Below the pieces are notes generated by a model that did not search any database, was not told the origin of the DNA, and was given only the letters and a program-made list of their open reading frames with translations. Of a DNA stretch of 64,000 nucleotides, positions 33,975 through 41,867 are shown one piece after another. Position 1 is the first letter of the stretch. Every line of letters begins with the position of its first letter. This stretch comes from Microbacterium sp. XT11 (GTDB lineage: Bacteria; Actinomycetota; Actinomycetes; Actinomycetales; Microbacteriaceae). The translations under genes were made by a program, and so were the position numbers. The DNA lies in NCBI RefSeq assembly GCF_001513675.1, contig NZ_CP013859.1, positions 187,081 through 251,080 of the forward strand, given 5' to 3'.

Positions 33975-34949
33975 ATGATCTCGGAGTTCAGCGCGGGCGT
34001 CCGCACGCTCGTGCGCGGCTTCGCGTTCTTCCGCACGCGGCCCGGCCTCATGACGCTGGGCCTTCTGCCTGCGGTCATCGCGATCCTCGCGCTGGGTGCC
34101 CTGCTCGTACCACTCGTGCTCGGCATGCCCGCCATCTCCGCGTGGCTGACGCCGTTCGCCGAGAACTGGCCCGCACCGTGGCAGGGGCTGCTGCGGGCCG
34201 CGGTCGGCTTCGTCGTCGCTGCCGCCGCGATCGCGCTGGCGAGCGCAACCTTCACGGCGCTGACGCTCACGATCGGCGATCCGTTCTATCAGCGCATCTG
34301 GCGCGCGATGGAGGTCGACCTCGGCGACCCGCCGCCGGCCGACGGCGGACGCTTCTGGACAACGGTCGCCGAGGCGCTGCGCCTTCTCGTGCTCGGCGTG
34401 CTGATCGCGCTGTTCGTCCTGCTCATCGGTTTCATCCCCGTCGTGGGCGGGGTTCTCGGCCCCGTCACGGGCGTGATCCTCTCCGGCCGCCTGCTCGCCA
34501 GGGAACTGACGGGACGCTCCTTCGACGCGCGCGACCTCACGCCCGGGCAACGATCGGCGTTGTTCTCCCGCAGCAGATCGCGCGTCCTCGGATTCGGCGT
34601 CGCGACGCAGCTGTGCTTCCTGATCCCGGGCGGCGCCATCGTCGTGATGCCGGTGGCGGTCGCCGCCTCGGCCGTTCTGGCACGGGACGTCCTCGCACGT
34701 GCCGGAGCCGCGGATGCCGGTGCCGCAGGAGCGGGAGCCACGGATGCCGCAAAGACCGGAGTACGTGGCGCGCGTGCCCATGCGCCCGGGCAGGGCGGAG
34801 CGGATGCCAGTGCCGGAACGGCGGGGGCCGGAAGCGCTCCGGTGCGGCCGCTCGATCGCCCGCACCCTTCACCCCCGGCACCCCCACCCCCGCCACCGCC
34901 TCCGCCGCCGCCTCCTCCGCCGCCACCCCCACCGCCGGGGGTGGGCTGA
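33975..34949 (+). CDS. EI24-domain membrane protein with a poly-proline tail
   Basis: A 324-residue protein. Residues 1-225 match the EI24 (CysZ-like) membrane family with four to five helices (GLMTLGLLPAVIAILALGALL, LVLGVLILFVLLIGFIPVVGG-type, TQLCFLIPGGAIVVMPVAVAA). The last 95 residues are Ala/Gly-rich and end in an uninterrupted run of 19 prolines before GVG. Proline codons are mixed, so the run is not simple slippage of one codon. TAGGGT lies seven bases before the ATG, consistent with a leaderless message. The stop overlaps the nei start by one base. Confidence 0.82.
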   Translation: MISEFSAGVRTLVRGFAFFRTRPGLMTLGLLPAVIAILALGALLVPLVLGMPAISAWLTPFAENWPAPWQGLLRAAVGFVVAAAAIALASATFTALTLTIGDPFYQRIWRAMEVDLGDPPPADGGRFWTTVAEALRLLVLGVLIALFVLLIGFIPVVGGVLGPVTGVILSGRLLARELTGRSFDARDLTPGQRSALFSRSRSRVLGFGVATQLCFLIPGGAIVVMPVAVAASAVLARDVLARAGAADAGAAGAGATDAAKTGVRGARAHAPGQGGADASAGTAGAGSAPVRPLDRPHPSPPAPPPPPPPPPPPPPPPPPPPGVG

Positions 34950-35722
34950 TGCCCGAGGGCGACACCGTCTTCCGCACCGCGAAGCGCCTCGATCAGGCCC
35001 TGGCCGGCGTCGAGGTCACCCGATTCGACATCCGCGTGCCGCGCGCCGCCACGGCCGACCTCACCGGCCAGACCGTGCACGGGGCGGTGTCCCGCGGCAA
35101 GCACCTCCTGCTGCGCATCGGCGACAGCACGCTCCATTCTCACCTGCGTATGGAGGGAGCGTGGTTCGTCTACCGGCCGGGCGAACGGTGGCGGCATCCG
35201 GCGTTCCGGGTGCGGGCGATCGTGGGCACGGCCGAGCGCGAGGCCGTCGGCGTCGACCTCGCCGAGGTCGAGCTGGTCCCCACCCGTGATGAGGCGTCGC
35301 TCGTCGGCTACCTCGGCCCCGACCCGCTCGCCCCCGACTGGGACGCGGCCGAAGCAGTGAGGCGGATGCAGGCCGACCACCGCAGCATCCACGTCGTTCT
35401 GCTCGACCAGCGCAACGTCGCGGGGTTCGGCAACGAATACGCCGCCGAACTGCTCTTCCTCCGCGGAGTGCTGCCGACGACTCCGACCACGGAGGTTGAC
35501 GTCGCGGCCCTCCTCGATCTGGGCGTCCGCACGATCCGCGCGAACCGCGACCGGGCCGATCGCACCTTCACCGGAGTGAACCGCCCGGGCCAGACGACGT
35601 GGGTGTACGGACGCGCCGGCCGCCCCTGCCGCCGGTGCGGCACCCTGATCCGCCGCGGCGCACAGGGAGCCGATCCGACCAAGGAGCGCATCACGTTCTG
35701 GTGCCCGAACTGCCAGCGGTGA
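34949..35722 (+). CDS. nei: Fpg/Nei-family DNA glycosylase
   Basis: A 257-residue bifunctional glycosylase/AP lyase. The N-terminal MPEGDTVFRTAKRLD has the catalytic Pro2 and Glu3 and is closer to endonuclease VIII (Nei) than to Fpg (MPELPEV). The H2TH region contains LLDQRNVAGFGNEYAAELLF, and the C-terminal zinc finger is C-x2-C (CRRC) and C-x2-C (CPNC). It removes oxidised bases, mainly pyrimidines. Translation is coupled to the preceding EI24 gene through TGATG. Confidence 0.92.
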   Translation: MPEGDTVFRTAKRLDQALAGVEVTRFDIRVPRAATADLTGQTVHGAVSRGKHLLLRIGDSTLHSHLRMEGAWFVYRPGERWRHPAFRVRAIVGTAEREAVGVDLAEVELVPTRDEASLVGYLGPDPLAPDWDAAEAVRRMQADHRSIHVVLLDQRNVAGFGNEYAAELLFLRGVLPTTPTTEVDVAALLDLGVRTIRANRDRADRTFTGVNRPGQTTWVYGRAGRPCRRCGTLIRRGAQGADPTKERITFWCPNCQR

Positions 35723-35817
35723 CCGGCATCCGAGCGAGAGCGTGGCCTCGTGCCACGCCACCGCGCCCCGCATCCCCGTGAGGGAATGAATCGGGGTCCT
35801 CCGTGGTTGTTGATATA

Positions 35818-35853
35818 TCCGGAAGAACTCCGGAGCACGGGGTTCGTCCCGTG
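35818..35853 (+). promoter_or_regulatory. promoter-proximal repeats upstream of the beta-helix gene
   Basis: TCCGGA occurs at 35818-35823 and 35829-35834 (11-base step), next to GATATATCC, and a perfect inverted repeat CACGGG / CCCGTG (35836-35841, 35848-35853) follows. These lie 30-65 bases before the start codon at 35883, so they may be operator and 5' leader hairpin. Confidence 0.4.
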
Positions 35854-35882
35854 AACAGATCCGGTCCGAATACGGAGGAACG

Positions 35883-36290
35883 GTGGGCAAGAACTACGTC
35901 GACATCGACAACGACGAAGGCGGCACGCTGCGTTACCGCAAGCATGTCAACGGTCGCGGTCTCGTCGCGCATGGCGCGAAAGTGCACCCCAAGGCGCATG
36001 TCGAAGCGGGTGCCTACATCGAACCCGGTGCACGCGTCGGCGCCGGCGCGACCATCGCGCGGGGCGCGTGGATCGACACGGACGCCGTCATCGGCGAGAA
36101 CGCGCACATCGAGGCGCACGCACACATCGGTCAGGGTGCCGCGGTAGGCCCCGGGGCCACGGTCGGCGTCCGTACCGAGGTGGGCCCGGGGGCCCGCATC
36201 GTGCGGGGCGCCCGCATCGGCGACGACGAGACCGTCGCGCCCGGACTCACGGTCGCCACCGACCGCAAGGGCCTCTGGCTCGCCGCCTGA
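35883..36290 (+). CDS. left-handed beta-helix (hexapeptide repeat) protein
   Basis: A 135-residue protein with at least ten hexapeptide turns of the [LIV]-G-x4 kind from residue 30 to 125 (AKVHPKAHVEAGAYIEPGARVGAGATIARGA, given in part: VGAGAT, IGENAH, IGQGAA, VGPGAT). The fold is that of gamma-carbonic anhydrases and acyltransferases, but the conserved carbonic-anhydrase histidines are not obvious, and there is no acyl-CoA-type C-terminal extension. GGAGGAAC precedes the GTG start. Function uncertain: a stand-alone scaffold, a metal-binding protein or an acyltransferase fragment. Confidence 0.75.
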   Translation: MGKNYVDIDNDEGGTLRYRKHVNGRGLVAHGAKVHPKAHVEAGAYIEPGARVGAGATIARGAWIDTDAVIGENAHIEAHAHIGQGAAVGPGATVGVRTEVGPGARIVRGARIGDDETVAPGLTVATDRKGLWLAA

Positions 36291-36562
36291 GACCCTACCG
36301 AGATCATCATGATTGCGCTCGCGCATCGTGAGATCTTCCACTGACACACGGCACTGACCGCGGCCGCCGGACGACCGCATGGTCGACCGGCGGCTTTCGT
36401 CGTCTCCCCGCAGATGACGGCATGCCGGCATGCGGCGTTGTGCCCATCGGCGGGGCGGGCATCACCGCCCAGGGATCGTAGTGGGGCGGAGTGGTCGGCG
36501 GGCTCTTCAGCGACCGGGCCACCCCCTTCGGCTTCTCCTTTGGACGCCCGTAGACTGACGCC
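36291..36562. other. spacer with a palindromic repeat and promoter-like box
   Basis: No clear gene. It contains the first copy of a 20-base repeat with a CATGCCGGCATG palindrome at 36413-36432, and a TAGACT box at 36551-36556 placed exactly where a leaderless -10 for the next frame would be. A Pro-rich minus-strand frame at 36307-36522 was not accepted as a gene. Confidence 0.4.
36413..36432. repeat. palindromic repeat, copy 1
   Basis: GATGACGGCATGCCGGCATG includes the perfect 12-base palindrome CATGCCGGCATG. A copy identical at 19 of 20 bases lies at 37548-37567, so the pair brackets the decayed secretion-associated genes between them. Confidence 0.6.
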
Positions 36563-36625
36563 GCGCCCGTCTCGCTGCTGCCCAGCTTCGGGCTGAACCG
36601 GAACTGGCTGCCGCTCCGGCTCGGC

Positions 36626-37117
36626 GTGCTGCGCCTGATCGCCGTGCTCGCGACCCTGGCGACTTTCGCTCAGTGGATCGTGCCCGTCGTCGCCAGGGGC
36701 ATCTTCAACGGCGGCCGCATCTACTACTCCAACGAGCCGTCCTCACTGTACGAATCGCTCCTGCCGTGGCCGGTGCTCAGCGTTCCCGCCTGGCTCACGA
36801 TCACGACCGGGCTGCTCGCCATCGGATGCGCCTCCGCGTATCTGCTCACGGGAGGCCTGGAGATCTCCTCCGACATCTCGTTCATGTTCTTCTCCACGTC
36901 GCTCGCCGGGGTGTTCGCGTTCTTCATCGCCGCGTTCGAGAAGGATCCGACCGGGGTGATCCGGACTCCGGGCGACGACGGATACCCGATCGGGTGGCAC
37001 TGGGTGGTGACGCCCTTCCTCCTCGTGCTCCTGGTCTCGACGCTCATCGCCGCGACGCGCATGCGGCGTCTTCGCGCTGAACGTCGCCGCAGAAGGGCTC
37101 AGCGTGTCGCTGCGTGA
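36626..37117 (+). CDS. membrane protein of a T7SS-linked patch, start codon possibly lost
   Basis: From the GTG at 36626 the product has 163 residues and four membrane helices (LIAVLATLATFAQWIVPVVA, then segments near residues 48-70, 78-100 and 125-145) with an arginine-rich C-terminus. The open frame extends upstream to 36554 with plausible protein (PVSLLPSFGLNRNWLPLRLG). Six bases after TAGACT the in-frame codon at 36563 is GCG, not GTG, which hints at a mutated leaderless start. It overlaps the next frame by 14 bases. A 26-base piece of its N-terminal coding region recurs at 38028-38053. Confidence 0.6.
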   Translation: MLRLIAVLATLATFAQWIVPVVARGIFNGGRIYYSNEPSSLYESLLPWPVLSVPAWLTITTGLLAIGCASAYLLTGGLEISSDISFMFFSTSLAGVFAFFIAAFEKDPTGVIRTPGDDGYPIGWHWVVTPFLLVLLVSTLIAATRMRRLRAERRRRRAQRVAA

Positions 37118-37552
37118 TGAGCTCCTCGGAACGGCGGAGCCGACGCCGCGCGGCTGCATGCTCTTGGTGCCGCCGGACTGGGGTCGCTTCGTGGCCGATG
37201 ACGCCGGCCGGGACCAGCTCGTCGAGCTGATGCGGCAGCGCTTCCTGATGGTGCACCGTCCCGACCTCTTCGGCGAGGCCCGTGCGGCCGTGCATCGGCA
37301 GTGGGAGCAGCTGCGCGAGCGCGGGACGATCCAGGTCTATCTGCCCATCGCCGCGCCCGTCGAGGGCGGGACGCCGATGAGCGTCGTGACGGTGCCGTGG
37401 ATCGCCCAGGGCGAGTTCGCCGAGGATGTACGTCGCCGCCCAGGGGCGTGCTCGTCATGGCATCGATCGTGCACCCCGGCGTCGCCGAGGCCGGCCCGGC
37501 TCTGGAGGGGTTCACCGCGCTCGCGTCGACCTTTCTTCCTTTCCACGGATGA
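37104..37552 (+). pseudogene. frameshifted T7SS-associated hypothetical gene
   Basis: GTG start at 37104 with AGAAGG seven bases upstream. The first 110 residues look like a normal protein (RGCMLLVPPDWGRFVADDAG, VYLPIAAPVEGGTPMSVVTVPW). After AEDV the frame turns to Arg/Ser/Pro-rich nonsense, while a shifted frame gives a sensible end, RGVLVMASIVHPGVAEAG and ALASTFLPFHG, with a stop at 37550-37552. A one-base deletion near 37430-37440 restores the sense. It lies between a membrane protein and WXG100, so I infer a role around type VII secretion; the protein family is not known to me. Confidence 0.65.
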
Positions 37553-37567
37553 CAGCATGCCGGCATG
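37548..37567. repeat. palindromic repeat, copy 2
   Basis: GATGACAGCATGCCGGCATG differs at one base from the copy at 36413-36432. It begins inside the stop of the broken gene and precedes the WXG100 promoter region. Confidence 0.6.
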
Positions 37568-37663
37568 GGGAGTTGCGAACATCGAATGACGGGGGTCGGC
37601 CTCCGTAGTGTTGTATTCCGGGGGCGGGGTGGTCCCGTCCGATTCTTACCGGAGGTGTGGACG

Positions 37664-37951
37664 ATGGCCGATTTCGGTGCGTCTTATGCGGAGATGGAGC
37701 AGGTGGCGTCGTCGCTGTCGCAGGCTCGTGATGACATTCAGGGTCAGTTGGACACCCTGAAGTCGCAGGTGGACACCCTGCTGGGTGAGGACTTCAAGAC
37801 GCAGCACGCGTCGGGGAAGTTCGGTGAGGGTTACGGGGAGCTGACCACGGGTCTGAAGACCGCGGTGGACGGCATCAACGACATGTCCGAGTCGCTGCTG
37901 GGCATGATGCGGGCGATCCAGGACCTCGACCAGCAGCTCGCCGGCAACTGA
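37664..37951 (+). CDS. WXG100/ESAT-6-like type VII secretion target
   Basis: A 95-residue helical-hairpin protein: MADFGASYAEMEQVASSLSQA as helix 1, the turn region LLGEDFKTQHASGKFGEGY, and helix 2 GLKTAVDGINDMSESLLGMM ending in DLDQQLAGN. Size and hydrophobic pattern fit WXG100, but the Trp-x-Gly turn itself is absent and replaced by ED-F. Its codon use shows extra T at third positions (GGT, GTT, TCT) in the first half compared with neighbours, suggesting high expression or different origin. No EccC-type ATPase is present in the window. GGAGGTG precedes the ATG. Confidence 0.85.
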   Translation: MADFGASYAEMEQVASSLSQARDDIQGQLDTLKSQVDTLLGEDFKTQHASGKFGEGYGELTTGLKTAVDGINDMSESLLGMMRAIQDLDQQLAGN

Positions 37952-37969
37952 GCGGCAGGCGTCTCCAGG

Positions 37970-38003
37970 AGGGGGATCCGCGACGGAAGCCGCCGATCCC
38001 TCT
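37970..38003 (+). terminator. terminator after the WXG100 gene
   Basis: AGGGGGATC and GATCCCTCT form a nine-pair stem (one G-T) around a 16-base loop, followed by a pyrimidine-rich CTTCGTCCTCTCTC stretch. This starts 18 bases after the WXG100 stop. Confidence 0.6.
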
Positions 38004-38027
38004 TCGTCCTCTCTCCCAGGCACACTC

Positions 38028-38053
38028 CTTCGGGCTGAGCCGGAACTGCCTGC
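38028..38053 (+). repeat. 26-base remnant of the T7SS-linked membrane protein gene
   Basis: This segment matches 36586-36611 at 24 of 26 bases. In the matching frame both encode SFGL-x-RN-x-L. It is not part of a gene here, so it looks like the leftover 5' end of a second copy of the membrane-protein gene. Confidence 0.55.
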
Positions 38054-38075
38054 ACCCCCGCGTCTCCCCGGCCCC

Positions 38076-38109
38076 TTGATTCTAAAAACAAACGGATTAT
38101 CGTTTAGAC
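38076..38109 (+). promoter_or_regulatory. leaderless promoter with overlapping dyad
   Basis: TTGATT (38076-38081) and TATCGT (38098-38103) form a promoter with a 16-base spacer; the GTG follows after six bases. AAACG (38090-38094) and CGTTT (38101-38105) make an inverted repeat over the -10, a plausible autoregulatory site. The patch is AT-rich against its surroundings. Confidence 0.55.
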
Positions 38110-38802
38110 GTGGACAACGTCACGACGGATGCCGGGAGGATCGGCACCCTCGCCGACCCGACGAGGGCCGCGCTGTACGAGCACGTGTGCGCGCAGCGCG
38201 ATGCGGTCGGCCGTGATGCTACGGCATCCGCCGTCGGAGTGCCTGCGCACGTGGCGAAGTTCCAGCTCGACCGGCTCGTCGAGGCGGGGCTGCTCGAGGT
38301 CGAGTTCCGCCGGCTGAGCGGACGCACGGGGCCCGGCGCAGGGCGCCCGTCCAAGCTGTATCGCCGCGCGTCGGGGACGGTGGCGGTGTCGCTCCCCGCG
38401 CGCCGTTACGATCTCGCCGGCCACCTGCTCGCGCAGGCGATCGAGAAGTCGGTCTCGGGCGTTCCCCTCTCCGAGTCCGTCGCCGCTGCCGCCAGGGAAG
38501 AGGGCGCGCGAACGGGCGCGACGGTCGTCGGCGACGACGGCCCTGAGCTCGACCGCCTCGGGACCGTGCTCGCGGCGCATGGATACGAGCCGCGTATCGA
38601 CGACGACCGGATGCTCCTCGCGAACTGCCCCTTCGACACGCTCGCCCGCGACCACACCGCCCTCGTGTGCTCGATGAACCACTCGTACGTCCAGGGCGTG
38701 GCCGACGGCCTGGGCTGCGTGCACCTGCGCGCCGCGCTCGACCCGGCTCCCGGACGATGCTGCGTCACCGTGGCGCACACCGACCCGGCATCCGCCGCTT
38801 AG
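38110..38802 (+). CDS. HTH regulator with C-terminal cysteine cluster (SufR-like)
   Basis: A 230-residue protein. Residues 5-75 are a winged helix (IGTLADPTRAALYEHV, VPAHVAKFQLDRLVEAGLLEVE, and the wing GPGAGRPSKLYRRA). The C-terminal domain carries Cys in LLANCPFDTLA, TALVCSMNHSYVQGVADGL and GRCCVTV, spaced as in regulators of the COG2345/SufR type that can hold an Fe-S cluster. It may sense iron-sulfur or redox status. The dyad over its own promoter suggests autoregulation. The next genes start from their own leaderless promoters. Confidence 0.8.
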   Translation: MDNVTTDAGRIGTLADPTRAALYEHVCAQRDAVGRDATASAVGVPAHVAKFQLDRLVEAGLLEVEFRRLSGRTGPGAGRPSKLYRRASGTVAVSLPARRYDLAGHLLAQAIEKSVSGVPLSESVAAAAREEGARTGATVVGDDGPELDRLGTVLAAHGYEPRIDDDRMLLANCPFDTLARDHTALVCSMNHSYVQGVADGLGCVHLRAALDPAPGRCCVTVAHTDPASAA

Positions 38803-38822
38803 GTCGCGACTACCCTGGTCCC

Positions 38823-39560
38823 ATGGCGAAACAGACGCGGCGACCGGGGAGACCGAGCGGTCCCGCGCCGTCCGGACGACGCAACAAGGCCGCGCCGGCC
38901 GAGCGCTTCCCGCCCCGCACGCCGCCGAAGAAGACCACCGCCGCCCCCGGCGCCGACGCGAGCGCACCGGAGCAGCCGCGCACCTTCCGCCTCGGGGCGG
39001 TCGAAGGCGCGACCCCTGGCCGGTGGATCGACACCTGGAAGACGCGGATGCCGCACGTCGCGATCGAGCTCGTGCCGATCCCGCTGTCGTCGCAACGCGC
39101 AGCGATCGACGAGGTCGATGCGGCGCTCGTGCGGCTCCCTCTCGACGATGGGTCACTCCACGTGATCCGGCTGTACGACGAAGTACCGGTCGTCGTCGCT
39201 CCTGTCGACTCGCACCTGCTCGCGGCCGACGAGCTGACCGCCGACGACCTCGCCGGCGAGACGGTGATCCCGGTCGTCGACCACCCGCTCGGCGAACTGC
39301 GGCTCGATGGCACAGAGCCCGCGAGGTTTCCGCCGCTCACGGCATCCGACGCCGTCGCCACCAGCGCCTCAGGTGTCGGCATCGTCATCGTGCCCATGTC
39401 GATCGCCCGCCTGCACCACCGCAAAGACGTCGACTACCGACCCCTCGCCGACGGCCCGACCTCGACCGTGGGTCTCGCGTGGCGCCGGGACCGCACGACC
39501 TCCGACGTCGAGACGTTCATCGGCATCGTCCGCGGCCGCACAGCCAACTCGTCGCGCTGA
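38823..39560 (+). CDS. LysR-type substrate-binding domain protein without HTH
   Basis: A 245-residue protein. Residues 1-50 are a basic, Pro/Ala-rich tail (KQTRRPGRPSGPAPSGRRNK). The rest matches the periplasmic-binding-protein-like effector domain of LysR regulators: FRLGAVEGATPGRWIDTWK, AALVRLPLDDGSLHVIRLYDEVPVVVAPVDSHLLAADEL in part, and the closing GLAWRRDRTTSDVETFIGIVRG. The DNA-binding helix-turn-helix is absent. Basic tail plus effector domain could still bind nucleic acid unspecifically. TACCCT six bases before the ATG indicates a leaderless message. Confidence 0.8.
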   Translation: MAKQTRRPGRPSGPAPSGRRNKAAPAERFPPRTPPKKTTAAPGADASAPEQPRTFRLGAVEGATPGRWIDTWKTRMPHVAIELVPIPLSSQRAAIDEVDAALVRLPLDDGSLHVIRLYDEVPVVVAPVDSHLLAADELTADDLAGETVIPVVDHPLGELRLDGTEPARFPPLTASDAVATSASGVGIVIVPMSIARLHHRKDVDYRPLADGPTSTVGLAWRRDRTTSDVETFIGIVRGRTANSSR

Positions 39561-39584
39561 CGACGCTCTCGTTAGAATCGCCGG

Positions 39585-40301
39585 ATGGCCTCGCTTCTCT
39601 ACGTCTGCGTGCGCCCCGAGGTGGGCGCGGCGGATGCCGAGCATGCGTCGTTCCGCCGTGCGCTCGGCGTCGATGTGGTCGATCGCCTGAACCTGCTGGA
39701 TGAGCCGCTCGACGACGCGAGCCTCGGGCGCTACCGCGGCGTGGTGGTCGGCGGGTCGCCGTTCAACGTGACCGATCCGGCCAAGTCGCCCGTGCAGCGG
39801 CGGGTCGAGCGCGACCTCAAACGCCTGGCCCGGCACGCCATCGACGGCAGGATCGCCGCGTTCTTCACGTGCTTCAGCATCGGTGTCGTCACTCGGATGC
39901 TCGGCGGCGAGATCACGCTCGACACCCCGGAACCCGCGAGCGCGACGGTCATCGAGACCACGTCCGCGGGGGCGTCCGACCCGATCTTCGGGCCGAGCGC
40001 GCCCGCCCTCACGGTCTTCACCGCCCACAAGGAGAGCGCCGTCGCACTGCCGGAGGGCGCCGTGCTGCTGGCGACCAACGCGATCTGCCCCGTGCAGGCG
40101 TATCGCGTCGGCTCGCATCTCTACGCGGCGCAGTTCCACCCCGAGCCGACCCCGCGCGACTTCGCGGATCGCATGACGTTCTACCGCACGACCGGATACT
40201 TCGACCCCGAGCAGTTCGACCTCGTCCAGGGCCAGGTGCTCGCGGCATCCGTCACCGAGGGCGCCGCTCTGCTGCGGCGCTTCGCCGAGCGCTTCGCCTG
40301 A
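39585..40301 (+). CDS. class-I glutamine amidotransferase-like protein
   Basis: A 238-residue GATase-1 fold protein. The nucleophile loop is FFTCFSIGVVTRML, where the usual GICxGHQ is altered but Cys is kept; the His-Glu pair appears in AAQFHPEPTPRD. Related to the GMP-synthase glutaminase-like group that acts alone, often on gamma-glutamyl compounds. A perfect TAGAAT box lies six bases before the ATG. Substrate unknown; the loop change may reduce classical glutaminase activity. Confidence 0.82.
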   Translation: MASLLYVCVRPEVGAADAEHASFRRALGVDVVDRLNLLDEPLDDASLGRYRGVVVGGSPFNVTDPAKSPVQRRVERDLKRLARHAIDGRIAAFFTCFSIGVVTRMLGGEITLDTPEPASATVIETTSAGASDPIFGPSAPALTVFTAHKESAVALPEGAVLLATNAICPVQAYRVGSHLYAAQFHPEPTPRDFADRMTFYRTTGYFDPEQFDLVQGQVLAASVTEGAALLRRFAERFA

Positions 40302-40433
40302 GCCGCGCCGTCCGCGCTCCCGCGCCCGCGCTCCTGCACCCGAAGCCGCCGCCCTCATCCTCCCCACCCGCTCCGAACTCGGACGGATGGCGAAGGGGGC
40401 AGGGGCCGGAGCAGCTGGCAGGATGCGGCGGGG

Positions 40434-40892
40434 TCACCGACCGAGCAGCTCGAGCCTCTCCCGCAGGTACGCCTCGAGGGGCATGAAGCCTCCGGCGCTG
40501 CTCCATCGCACAGAAGGCACCCCGTCGATCAGGGCGAGCGGCCCCGATGCGCCTCCGGCATCCACCGCGGAGACGTCGATCTCACTCCACCCGACGTGCA
40601 CCACGTCGCCCTCGGCGAAGCCGCCGCGCAGCGCCAGCGCACGCCGCTCCGCGCGGTGCCGCGCCGACTCGGCCGTGTATCCGCGGCGCCCCGGCTCGGC
40701 CGCGCGCAGCACTTCGGCGGTGGCCAGAGTGCGCCCGTCGGTGAGCAGCAGCACGCCGAGATGCCATGCCTCTCCCACGCGCACGATGCGGTGTCCGCGC
40801 CAGCGGGTCTCTCGCTCTTCTCCGAGCCCTTCCTTCGGCACGCCGTCGAGCCGCCGCACGGCGTCGTCGAGCAATTCGGCCGCGGTCGTCAC
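40434..40892 (-). CDS. conserved hypothetical protein
   Basis: A 152-residue soluble protein, GTG start. It has a WRGHRIVRVGEAWHLGVLLLTDGRTLATAEVLRA core of alternating strands, then a helical YTAESARHRAERRALALRGG and a VVHVGWSEIDVS strand. The pattern is conserved-looking but I do not assign a family. It is divergent from purU with 123 bases between the start codons. Confidence 0.7.
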   Translation of the reverse strand: MTTAAELLDDAVRRLDGVPKEGLGEERETRWRGHRIVRVGEAWHLGVLLLTDGRTLATAEVLRAAEPGRRGYTAESARHRAERRALALRGGFAEGDVVHVGWSEIDVSAVDAGGASGPLALIDGVPSVRWSSAGGFMPLEAYLRERLELLGR

Positions 40893-41015
40893 GGCTCCTC
40901 CTGCAGAAGCAGGTCCAGATCACCGACGGTCACCTCTTCAGGGTATCCAGTCCCGCCGGATTCGCCGGTGGGCGCGCTTCCACGGCAGAATCGTTGAACA
41001 CCCCGAGGAGTCTCC

Positions 41016-41867
41016 ATGTCCCAACCCGACACCGCCCGCCTGCTCATCGCCTGCGACGACCAGCCCGGCATCGTCGCCGCCGTGGCCGGCGTGCTCGCCC
41101 AGCACGGAGCGAACATCATCTCGCTCGACCAGCACTCGACGGACTCCGAGGGTGGACGCTTCTTCCAGCGCACCGTCATCCACCTCCCCGGTCTCTCCGC
41201 CGCGCGCCCGGCGCTCGAGGCCTCGATCGACGAGGTCGCGCAGCGGTTCGGCATGGAGTGGTCGCTGCACGACACGTCACGCCGCAAGCGGGTCGCGATC
41301 TTCGTGTCGAAGTACGACCACTGCCTCATGGAGCTGCTGTGGCGCACGCAGCGCGGACAGCTCGACATCGACATCACGATGGTCGTCTCCAACCACCCCG
41401 ACCTCGCCGAGGCCGTCCGCTCGTTCGGCGTGCCGTTCGTGCACATCCCCTCGGGCGACAAGCAGGCCATGGAGGCGCGGCAGCTGGAGCTGCTGCAGGG
41501 CAACGTCGACCTCGTCGTCCTCGCGCGGTACATGCAGATCCTCACCGACGACTTCATCGAGCGGCTCGGTGCCCCGGTGATCAACATCCACCACTCGTTC
41601 CTTCCGGCGTTCATCGGCGCGAACCCGTATGCGCGCGCCAAGGAGCGGGGGGTCAAGCTCATCGGCGCGACCGCGCACTACGCCACGGCCGACCTCGACG
41701 AGGGGCCCATCATCGAGCAGGACGTCACGCGCGTCACGCACGCCGAGTCCGCCGCCGAGCTGCAGCGCCGCGGCGCCGACGTCGAGCGCCTGGTGCTCGC
41801 ACGCGCCGTGCAGTGGCACGCCGAGGACCGCGTCATCGTGCACGGGCGGTCGACCGTCATCCTGTAG
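41016..41867 (+). CDS. purU: formyltetrahydrofolate deformylase
   Basis: A 283-residue enzyme that releases formate from 10-formyl-THF, balancing one-carbon units and feeding purine synthesis. N-terminal ACT domain: LLIACDDQPGIVAAVAGVLAQHGANII. C-terminal formyl-transferase-like domain: VAIFVSKYDHCLMELLW, VVLARYMQILTDDF, and the catalytic set NIHHSFLPAFIGANPY with the later Asp in TADLDEGPIIEQDV. GAGGAG precedes the ATG. Its stop codon is followed at once by a large hairpin. Confidence 0.95.
   Translation: MSQPDTARLLIACDDQPGIVAAVAGVLAQHGANIISLDQHSTDSEGGRFFQRTVIHLPGLSAARPALEASIDEVAQRFGMEWSLHDTSRRKRVAIFVSKYDHCLMELLWRTQRGQLDIDITMVVSNHPDLAEAVRSFGVPFVHIPSGDKQAMEARQLELLQGNVDLVVLARYMQILTDDFIERLGAPVINIHHSFLPAFIGANPYARAKERGVKLIGATAHYATADLDEGPIIEQDVTRVTHAESAAELQRRGADVERLVLARAVQWHAEDRVIVHGRSTVIL

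Noticed and set aside
36307..36522. Proline-rich minus-strand frame (71 codons)
   Set aside because: Lies over the palindromic repeat, no ribosome site or homology; a TPHAGM-type string it shares with another antisense frame is simply the repeated DNA.
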